Below are positions 1 through 4,734 of a stretch of 5,280 bases of DNA, in pieces. Origin of the DNA: DATAYA01 sp036272815 (GTDB lineage Bacteria > Pseudomonadota > Alphaproteobacteria > Acetobacterales > Acetobacteraceae); contig DATAYA010000372.1 in assembly GCA_036272815.1 (NCBI GenBank), forward strand, positions 1 through 5,280, read 5' to 3'. Under the pieces are notes generated by a model. The model had not been told where the DNA came from and did not search any database. It saw only the letters and a list, made by a program, of their open reading frames with translations. Positions within the stretch are counted from its first letter, which is position 1. Each line of letters begins with the position of its first letter. The position numbers and the translations under genes are program-made.

Positions 1-731
1 ACGGAGGCGTCGAACGGCACCACGATCGCCGTCGGGTCGCCCTGTGCTGCGGGTGCGGTCGCATCGGGCGAGGCGGCGGCGGGTGCGATGGCAGCCGGTG
101 GCGGGGTTTCGGCGACAGTTGACAGCACCGCTGCGGCGGCCGGCGTGTCGGCCGGCGTGACGGCAGGTGCAGCGGGGCGCATCGCGGGCGGCAATGGCGC
201 CCCCGGCGGGTGTGCAGCCGCGATCGCGACCGGTCCGGCCGGGACCGTCTGCGGCGCCGGCGCGGGTGCTGCGGCATCGCGCCGCGTGTCCGGCTCCATC
301 CCCGGCGGCGCGGTGCGCATCGGCGGCGTCGCTGCGGCGACGCGGCCCCGGATCGGATCGAGCGCGTCCAGCACGACATGGTCGCCCAACATCATCTCGC
401 GCGCACGGCTGCCGGGGGCCAGCGTCAGCGTCGCGCGCCCGTCGGCGACAACCATCGCCCGCACGTTGCGTGGCAGGCGCCGCGGCATGGCCGGCGTGCC
501 GGGCGTATCGAACCGCAGCTCCACGACGGCGCCCTGCTGCGTCATCGCGGCACCGACCGGGCCGGGGAAATCGAATACCACGCGGCCGTAGCTGCGGTGG
601 TCGCCGATGCGCACCGTCGGGCCGCTTGGCGGCGGTGCCGCCGGACCGCTGGGCGGCGGTGCCGCGGCCCCTCTCGCGAAGCCGGCGAGCAGCAGGGGCA
701 CCGCCACCAGCCGTGCACGAGCGCCGCGCAT
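1..731 (-). CDS. Secreted AMIN-like domain protein, Pro/Ala-rich, 3' end beyond window
   Basis: This frame is open for 243 codons from ATG at 731 to the left edge, so the C-terminus is not seen. Residues 1-24 look like a Sec signal peptide: Arg-rich start, hydrophobic core LVAVPLLLAGFA, then an AAA cleavage region. A short Pro-Ser-Gly linker follows. Residues 40-55 read VRIGDHRSYGRVVFDF, the (Y/F)xRVVFD signature typical of AMIN-like beta domains. The beta-rich part continues to about residue 125 (DHVVLDALDPIRGRV). From about 130 to the edge it is Ala/Pro-rich and disordered. The start codon shares one base with the cheZ stop (TGATG), so it is probably translationally coupled as the last visible operon gene. 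From memory, comparable alphaproteobacterial flagellar clusters carry large secreted proteins with this N-terminus and TPR or SPOR-like C-termini; that is inference. An envelope or peptidoglycan-linked role is plausible, but function is unknown. Confidence 0.78.
   Translation of the reverse strand, partial: MRGARARLVAVPLLLAGFARGAAAPPPSGPAAPPPSGPTVRIGDHRSYGRVVFDFPGPVGAAMTQQGAVVELRFDTPGTPAMPRRLPRNVRAMVVADGRATLTLAPGSRAREMMLGDHVVLDALDPIRGRVAAATPPMRTAPPGMEPDTRRDAAAPAPAPQTVPAGPVAIAAAHPPGAPLPPAMRPAAPAVTPADTPAAAAVLSTVAETPPPAAIAPAAASPDATAPAAQGDPTAIVVPFDAS
622..669. repeat. 24-bp tandem duplication inside the AMIN-like gene
   Basis: Two adjacent 24-bp units (622-645 and 646-669) match at 20 of 24 positions. 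On the coding strand they encode the repeated peptide APPPSGPA/APPPSGPT just after the predicted signal peptide. This looks like slippage duplication in a disordered linker that kept the reading frame. Confidence 0.6.
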
Positions 732-1291
732 CAGTCGAAGCTCGCCAGCAGCCGGTCGATGTCGGACTGCGCCATCGCCGCCTCCGGCAGTTGCGGGCCC
801 TCGCAGAGCGCCCGACCCGGATCGGCTTGCGGCGGCCAGTCATCCGCGGGCGCGCGGCCGGCGACCGAGAGGATCTGCGCCACGCGCCGCTCGATCGTCT
901 GCAGCGTCGCGACGACTTTCGTGATCCGCTGGCCGGTGATGTCCTGGAAGCTGCACGCCTCGTAGATCCGCGTGGTCGCCGCCGTCAGCCGCTCGGCCGC
1001 CTCCCCCTCAAGCTCCGCGGCGAGCCCGTCCAGCCCCTCGCAGCTCTCCAGGATCGCATCCGTCGCGGCCGCGGTGTGGGTCACGATCGCGCCGAGTTCG
1101 TCTGTCGCGGCGGGGATGTGGCAGGCGGAGATCTCGCCCACCCGCAGCGAGGCGATGTCGGCGCGGGCGACGTCGATCGCGCGGCCCAGCTCCGCCACCT
1201 CGGCGAGCAGCAGCACCTCGTTCTCCGAGAGCGTGCGGCGCTGGGCCGCGATCCTGGCAAGACGCTCGACGAACGCAGCGGTGTCAGACAT
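731..1291 (-). CDS. cheZ: CheZ, CheY-P phosphatase
   Basis: The product is 186 aa, somewhat shorter than E. coli CheZ (214 aa). CheZ speeds dephosphorylation of CheY-P and so ends the motor-switching signal in the cytoplasm. Residues 1-142 are almost all helical, as expected for the CheZ four-helix bundle. The family signature FQDITGQ is at 115-121: D117 and Q121 correspond to E. coli D143 and catalytic Q147. A Pro-rich linker (about 145-170) leads to a C-terminal amphipathic segment, QSDIDRLLASFD (175-186), matching the CheY-docking tail of CheZ. The start at 1291 gives an 8-nt overlap with cheY. An AAGG-containing Shine-Dalgarno-like stretch in the end of cheY lies about 9 nt upstream. Overlapping cheY and cheZ genes suggest matched production of enzyme and substrate. 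There are four cysteines (57, 84, 113, 163), one two residues before the signature. Confidence 0.93.
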   Translation of the reverse strand: MSDTAAFVERLARIAAQRRTLSENEVLLLAEVAELGRAIDVARADIASLRVGEISACHIPAATDELGAIVTHTAAATDAILESCEGLDGLAAELEGEAAERLTAATTRIYEACSFQDITGQRITKVVATLQTIERRVAQILSVAGRAPADDWPPQADPGRALCEGPQLPEAAMAQSDIDRLLASFD

Positions 1292-1670
1292 GCGCCAGCA
1301 CCTTCTCGATCTTGTCGCGCAGCGTCTCGGCGTTGAACGGCTTGACGATGTAGTTGGAGACGCCCGCGTGCTTGGCGGCGACGACGTTCTCGGTCTTGCT
1401 CTCGGCGGTTATCATGATGAACGGCAGCGTGCGCAGCCGCGTGTCGGCGCGCACCTCCTGGAGCAGTTGCAGCCCGGTCATCGGCTGCATGTTCCAGTCG
1501 CTGATGACCAGGCCGAAGCCGCCGCCGCGCAGCTTGGCGAGCGCCTCGGTGCCGTCCGACGCCTCCTCGACGCGGTCGAACTCGATCTGCTTGAGCAGAT
1601 TGCGGATGATGCGCAGCATCGTCTTGTAGTCGTCGACGATGAGCACCTGGATCGAGCGGTCGAGCGGCAT
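1284..1670 (-). CDS. cheY: CheY-type single-domain response regulator
   Basis: The product is 128 aa, the normal length for CheY, with a single receiver domain and no output domain. The acidic pocket is D13 and D14, with phospho-acceptor D58 (in VISDWNM). The switch residues are T88 (MITAES) and Y107, and the conserved lysine is K110 (NYIVKPF). All catalytic residues are present, so it should take phosphate from a CheA kinase, which is not in this window. Phospho-CheY would bind FliM at the flagellar switch. The gene sits in the same operon as fliM and overlaps cheZ by 8 nt, which favours a motor-acting CheY over a phosphate sink. The start at 1670 has a strong Shine-Dalgarno sequence. Several CheY paralogues are common in alphaproteobacteria, so the paralogue number cannot be given. 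Confidence 0.95.
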   Translation of the reverse strand: MPLDRSIQVLIVDDYKTMLRIIRNLLKQIEFDRVEEASDGTEALAKLRGGGFGLVISDWNMQPMTGLQLLQEVRADTRLRTLPFIMITAESKTENVVAAKHAGVSNYIVKPFNAETLRDKIEKVLAHV

Positions 1671-1677
1671 GGTCCCC

Positions 1678-1681
1678 CCTC
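1678..1681 (-). promoter_or_regulatory. Shine-Dalgarno of cheY overlapping the upstream stop codon
   Basis: On the minus strand the MotE-like gene ends TGAGGGGGGACC followed by the cheY ATG. GAGG (1681-1678) overlaps the TGA stop and is 7 nt from the start. It is the clearest ribosome binding site in the operon; most other junctions have weak ones and probably rely on coupling. cheY may therefore be translated more strongly than its neighbours. Confidence 0.7.
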
Positions 1682-2483
1682 AGCTTTTGCCGAGCTGCGT
1701 TTCACGGGTGCGAAGTCGCGCCAGCGCGTCGGTGGCGGCCCTGGCGCGGTCGGGCTGCATCGCGGCCAGGATCGGCGCTGCGCGGCGCTCTGCCATCCGG
1801 TCGAGGATCGGCAGCAGCACCTTCATGTCGAGGCTGTCGAAGATCGTCGCGGCACCGCGCGGCGGCATCGCCTCGTAGACCTTCACGAGACCGACCCAGT
1901 TCGCGTCCTCGCGCTGCTTGCGACGGGCTTCGAGCGCCTCCAGGCTCGCCTGCAACGTGGCGAGTTGCTTGACGCGCGCATCGAGCGTGCGTTCGGCCGC
2001 CGACAGCACGGCCTCCCGCGCATCGAGCGCCTGCGCCCTTGCGTCGAGGGCGCGGCGACGCGCGCGCAGGTCGCCGAGGAGGGCCTGCTCGGCCGGGCTC
2101 GCCAGCGCCGGTGGCGGGATGACGGGCGTCAGGCTGACGGGCGGCGGAGCGGCGGCGGGCGTGATGGCGGCGGGCGTGGCGGTGGCGGGCGTGATGGCGG
2201 CGGGCGAGTTGGTGACGGGCGAGTTGGCAATCTGCGCCGGTGTCGCCGCGACGAGGGCAGGCGCAGGGGCGACCGGCGCGGCGCTTCCCGGCGCCGGTGC
2301 GGCAGCCCCGACCGGTCGCGTCGGAAGGCGCTGTGCCTGCGCCGGCGGCACGACGGCACCGGCCGCGGCCTGCGGCGATCCGGCCGCGGCGGCGCGCGCG
2401 ACATCGATCGCCTTCGCGCCGAGCAGCACCGCCATCGCCGCGATCGTCAGCGGCAGTACGCGGGGAGCGGGGATGCGCAGCAT
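1680..2483 (-). CDS. MotE-family protein (periplasmic coiled coil with MgtE-N-like domain)
   Basis: The product is 267 aa. Residues 8-24 form one hydrophobic segment, an uncleaved anchor or signal peptide. With Arg3 and Arg8 before it, the rest should lie in the periplasm. Residues 31-130 are a low-complexity Ala/Pro/Thr linker with 10-residue repeats. Residues 131-193 are a heptad-rich, charged coiled coil (LRARRRALDARAQALDAREA). Residues 196-258 match the MotE/MgtE-N-like module: VKVYEAMPPRGAATIFDSL, then LLPILDRMAERRAAPILAAM. In Sinorhizobium meliloti MotE is a periplasmic chaperone for the motility protein MotC; whether that applies here is unknown, and no motC is visible. The gene starts 3 nt after the DUF6468 stop and has only a weak Shine-Dalgarno, so coupling is likely. 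The family call rests on the C-terminal module; the linker is not informative. Confidence 0.85.
   Translation of the reverse strand: MLRIPAPRVLPLTIAAMAVLLGAKAIDVARAAAAGSPQAAAGAVVPPAQAQRLPTRPVGAAAPAPGSAAPVAPAPALVAATPAQIANSPVTNSPAAITPATATPAAITPAAAPPPVSLTPVIPPPALASPAEQALLGDLRARRRALDARAQALDAREAVLSAAERTLDARVKQLATLQASLEALEARRKQREDANWVGLVKVYEAMPPRGAATIFDSLDMKVLLPILDRMAERRAAPILAAMQPDRARAATDALARLRTRETQLGKS
2154..2206. repeat. 30-bp-period direct repeat in the MotE-like linker
   Basis: A 23-bp sequence at 2154-2176 recurs exactly at 2184-2206, offset by 30 bp. It encodes two copies of a PAAITPA-containing 10-residue unit. A second short repeat, gacgggcgagttgg-like with a 15-bp period, follows at about 2200-2226 and encodes NSPVTNSPA. 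The periods are multiples of three, so length changes here would keep the frame and alter the spacer between membrane anchor and coiled coil. Confidence 0.6.
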
Positions 2484-2486
2484 TGC

Positions 2487-2939
2487 TCAGCGCGCCGTGC
2501 GCAGCGCGCGGATCAGGTCGCGCTCGGCCTGGCTGCGCACGCGCGGCTCGGCCTCCGCGCCCGACGCCCGCGCATCCTGCACCACCGACAATCGCGGCGC
2601 CTCGGCGATCGGGCGTGCCATCCGCACGAGTTTCTCCAGCCGGTCGGCCAGCGCCTCGCCCCGGCTCGAGAGGAAACCGAGATCCTCCTTCAGCGCGGTC
2701 GCCGTCTCGGTCTGCTTGGCGATGTGCCGGCCGGCGCCATCGGCGGCCGCCCGCAGCCGCTCGATCCCGGACTCGGCCGCGCGCGTCGCACCATTGAAGC
2801 CGGCGACCAGCTCATTGAGCGCCGCGCGGTCGCGCTTGAGCACGCCGAGCGCCCGCTCCAGCCGCACGGCGTGAAACAGCGTCGCCGCCAGCAGCATGCA
2901 GAGCCCGATTTCCAGCAGCCATTCCATACCGCCCATCAT
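2487..2939 (-). CDS. DUF6468 family membrane-anchored coiled-coil protein
   Basis: The product is 150 aa. Residues 6-24 are one hydrophobic helix (WLLEIGLCMLLAATLFHAV). Basic residues follow at once (R27, K35, R36, R38), so by the positive-inside rule the rest is probably cytoplasmic. Residues 26-107 are a long Ala/Glu/Arg-rich coiled coil, and the C-terminus ends in a charged segment, ERDLIRALRTAR. This arrangement and the place right after fliM match my memory of DUF6468 proteins of Rhodospirillales flagellar loci; the function is not known. It begins 23 nt after the fliM stop. GGGAG lies 4 nt before the ATG at 2939 and 7 nt before the next in-frame ATG at 2936, so either Met may be used. 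A cytoplasmic coiled coil next to the C-ring gene suggests contact with the switch or stator, as inference only. Confidence 0.8.
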   Translation of the reverse strand: MMGGMEWLLEIGLCMLLAATLFHAVRLERALGVLKRDRAALNELVAGFNGATRAAESGIERLRAAADGAGRHIAKQTETATALKEDLGFLSSRGEALADRLEKLVRMARPIAEAPRLSVVQDARASGAEAEPRVRSQAERDLIRALRTAR

Positions 2940-2962
2940 GCCGCTCCCGGGTTAGCGCTTTC

Positions 2963-4042
2963 TCACCGGCGGCCATCCGGATCGGCGCTGGCGCGCGGCA
3001 GCGCGCGTTCGATCCGCACCGCCATCCGCCGCTTGCGCCGGCCGATCCGCGCCTCAAAGAGCGGCACCGCGCCGCAGCGGAGCTGCACCGGGCTCTCGCG
3101 CGTCGCCGCGAGCGGGATGCGATCGCCGACCCGCAGCGCCATCACCTCCGAGAGCGGCATCACCTGCTCGTCCAGCACGGCATGCAGGTCGACGTCGGTG
3201 TTCCAGAGTTCCTCGGCGAGGTGCGTCTCCCAGATCGAGTCGCGGCCGAACTTCTCGCCCATGAATTGCTGCAGCAGCAGTTCGCGCACCGGCTCGAGCG
3301 TGGCGTATGGCAGCAGCAGCTCGAGCTTGCCGCCGCGGTCCTCCATGTCGACGCGAAGCCGCGCGAGAACCGCCGCATTCGACAGGCGCGAGATGGTCGC
3401 GAAGCGCGGATTCACTTCCAATCGCTCGAAGCGGAACGTCACCGGACAGAGCGGGTCGAAGCTGTGGCTGAGGTCGGCGAGCACGACCCGGATCAGCCGC
3501 TCGACCAGCGTGCGTTCGATCGTGGTGTACGGCCGCCCCTCGATGCGCATGGCAGCGGTTCCCCGCCGGCCGCCGAGCAGCACGTCGACGATCGAGTAGA
3601 TCATCGCGCTGTCGACCACCATCAGGCCGTAATTGTCCCACTCCTCCGCCTTGAACACGGCGAGCATCGCCGGCAGCGGGATCGAATTGAGGTAGTCGCC
3701 GAAGCGCAGGCCGAGGATGTTGTCGATCCCGACCTCGACATTGTCGCTGGTGAAGTTGCGCAGACTGGTCGACAGGATCCGCACCAGCCGGTCGAACACG
3801 ACCTCCAGCATCGGCAGGCGTTCGTAGGAGATCAGGCCGGAGCTGATGATCTTCTGGATGCCGGTGCGACTGTCGCCGCCGGCCTGACCGTCGTCGAAGC
3901 CGAGCAGGCTGTCGATCTCGGCCTGGTTGAGCACCCGCGCCGGCGCTGCGGCCTCGGCTTGTGTCTCCGCGAGCGTGTCGGGTTCGGTCTCTGCACCCCA
4001 GGCGGCGGCCAGCGCCGCCTCGTCGTCGCTGCTCCCGCTCAT
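2963..4042 (-). CDS. fliM: FliM, flagellar motor switch protein
   Basis: The product is 359 aa, close to the usual FliM length plus a longer N-terminus. FliM is the C-ring subunit that binds phospho-CheY and, with FliG and FliN, sets rotation direction. An acidic, Ala-rich leader (1-37) precedes the family's N-terminal motif LNQAEIDSLLGF (38-49), the expected CheY-binding segment. The middle CheC-like domain runs from about 70 to 265: SYERLPMLEVVFDRLVRIL, STSLRNFTSDNVEV, then the FliG-contacting loop LLGGRRG (155-161) followed by IEGRPYTTIERTLVE. Residues about 277-347 are the C-terminal SpoA domain that pairs with FliN. The start at 4042 overlaps the fliL stop as ATGA. Upstream codons in the same frame belong to fliL read in another frame. 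fliN and fliG are not adjacent; a DUF6468 gene follows instead. Confidence 0.97.
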   Translation of the reverse strand: MSGSSDDEAALAAAWGAETEPDTLAETQAEAAAPARVLNQAEIDSLLGFDDGQAGGDSRTGIQKIISSGLISYERLPMLEVVFDRLVRILSTSLRNFTSDNVEVGIDNILGLRFGDYLNSIPLPAMLAVFKAEEWDNYGLMVVDSAMIYSIVDVLLGGRRGTAAMRIEGRPYTTIERTLVERLIRVVLADLSHSFDPLCPVTFRFERLEVNPRFATISRLSNAAVLARLRVDMEDRGGKLELLLPYATLEPVRELLLQQFMGEKFGRDSIWETHLAEELWNTDVDLHAVLDEQVMPLSEVMALRVGDRIPLAATRESPVQLRCGAVPLFEARIGRRKRRMAVRIERALPRASADPDGRR

Positions 4043-4536
4043 TGCACGATCATCTCGGTGAACAGCACGTCGACGATGTGCGCCGGAGCTGCGGCAATGT
4101 TGGCGCGCGCGAGCAGCGCCTCGCGCAGCCGCCAGGTGCCGGAGGCGCCGTGCAGCTCCTCGGGCCGCATCTCCCGCAGGTAGGTCATGAACAGGTCCTG
4201 CAGCCGCGGCATCGCGGCCTCGACCGCCGCCTGGTCGGCGGGCCCGGCAAGTTCGAGCCGCGCCTGCAGCTTGACGAAGCTGTTGCGCTGCGGCCCGGCG
4301 TTGAGGTTGGCGATCAGTTCGGGGATCGCGACGAACACCGGCGGCGCGACCGCCGCGACCTGCGGCTTCGCCGCATGGCCCAGCAGATGCGGCAGCCATC
4401 CGGAGAACCACAGCCCGGCGCCGAGCAGCAGCACGACCGGGCCAGCCGCCAGCAGCAGCAGCTTGCGTCTGCCGCGGCCCTTTGGTTCGTCGACAGGCGA
4501 CGCGTCCGCCGCTGCCGCCTCCGCCTTGCTGCTCAT
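4039..4536 (-). CDS. fliL: FliL, flagellar basal body-associated protein
   Basis: The product is 165 aa, normal for FliL. A short charged cytoplasmic N-terminus (1-24, ending KGRGRRK) leads into one membrane helix (25-47) and a periplasmic domain. That domain has PPVFVAIPELIANLN (65-79) and the typical C-terminal half RLQDLFMTYLREMRPEELHG, then IVDVLFTEMIVQ at the end. FliL encircles or supports stator units and affects torque or swarming in several bacteria. It is the first gene of the leftward operon, and its stop overlaps the fliM start by 4 nt (ATGA). A second in-frame ATG at 4545 would add three residues (MRG), but a GGGGG stretch is only 2 nt from it against 11 nt from 4536. I chose 4536; both are possible. 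Confidence 0.95.
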   Translation of the reverse strand: MSSKAEAAAADASPVDEPKGRGRRKLLLLAAGPVVLLLGAGLWFSGWLPHLLGHAAKPQVAAVAPPVFVAIPELIANLNAGPQRNSFVKLQARLELAGPADQAAVEAAMPRLQDLFMTYLREMRPEELHGASGTWRLREALLARANIAAAPAHIVDVLFTEMIVQ

Positions 4537-4595
4537 GCCACGCATCGCCCCCGGCTGCGCCGTCCTGACGCGACCAGGATGCTGCGCGATCGGGG

Positions 4596-4610
4596 TTAAG
4601 GATTGCTTGC
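4596..4610 (-). promoter_or_regulatory. Possible CtrA-like site upstream of fliL
   Basis: Read on the minus strand the sequence is GCAA-N7-TTAACC. The right half matches the CtrA half-site TTAAC exactly; the left half matches only two of four bases of TTAA. It lies about 60 nt upstream of the fliL start. CtrA controls fliL in Caulobacter and motility genes in other alphaproteobacteria. The degenerate left half makes this a weak call. Confidence 0.3.
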
Positions 4611-4685
4611 GCCGGGCGGCACGGCGCGCCGGGCAATTCGTGCCGCGGGTCGCGGCGATCCGCGGCGGCATGGCGCGCGCGGCGC

Positions 4686-4701
4686 TGGCATACGGCTTGC
4701 T
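4686..4701 (+). promoter_or_regulatory. Sigma-54 (RpoN) promoter of flgF
   Basis: TGGCATACGGCTTGCT matches the -24/-12 consensus TGGCACG-N4-TTGCW at all but two of the specified positions. The invariant GG (4687-4688) and GC (4699-4700) are separated by the required 10 bp. Transcription should start near 4712, giving a leader of about 23 nt before the flgF ATG. Such a promoter needs an NtrC-type activator (FlbD or FleQ-like), whose gene is not in this window. Sigma-54 control of rod and hook genes is known in Caulobacter and other bacteria. Confidence 0.8.
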
Positions 4702-4716
4702 CGGGTGGCGGCAAGC
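4695..4716. repeat. Inverted repeat at the flgF transcription start
   Basis: GCTTGC (4695-4700) and GCAAGC (4711-4716) are perfect 6-bp inverted arms with a 10-bp spacer. The left arm includes the -12 element and the right arm covers the predicted start site. A third GCTTGC occurs at 4605-4610. It may be an operator or chance. Confidence 0.4.
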
Positions 4717-4734
4717 AGATCCGGACGCAGTCGC

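Larger units (their letters stand above)
4537..4734. promoter_or_regulatory. Divergent promoter region between fliL and flgF
   Basis: These 198 bp are the only real non-coding gap in the window and must hold the start signals for both transcription units. The flgF side has a strong sigma-54-type promoter. The fliL side has an AT-rich pocket around 4596-4604 and no convincing sigma-54 or sigma-70 promoter. I see no small gene or terminator-like hairpin with a T run here. Confidence 0.85.

Noticed and set aside
167..1336. Plus-strand open frames of 105-389 codons opposite the AMIN-like and cheZ genes.
   Set aside because: Their translations are Arg/Ala/Pro-rich with no recognisable motif, while the minus strand has a signal peptide, an AMIN-like motif and the CheZ signature in tightly coupled frames.
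972..3599. An 875-codon open frame on the plus strand, antisense to cheZ, cheY, MotE-like, DUF6468 and most of fliM.
   Set aside because: It crosses five recognisable minus-strand genes and their junctions, and its translation is Arg/Ala/Ser-rich low complexity with no family motif. Long antisense frames are expected at about 70% G+C because stop codons are rare.
4592..4607. Plus-strand GG-N10-GC with TTGCT, a second possible sigma-54 element for flgF.
   Set aside because: Spacing fits, but the CACG part of the -24 box is absent and it is about 130 bp from the start codon; the element at 4686-4701 is far better.
4596..4614. Possible FliA (sigma-28) promoter on the plus strand, TAAG ... GCCG.
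   Set aside because: The spacer is about 10 bp, not 15 as in the TAAA-N15-GCCGATAA pattern, and GATAA is missing.
4633..4645. Minus-strand GGCACG-AA-TTGC resembling a sigma-54 promoter for fliL.
   Set aside because: The GG to GC distance is 8 bp, not 10; sigma-54 promoters do not tolerate this change. It is also part of a short GGCA-N5-TGCC palindrome that could equally be an activator half-site or chance.
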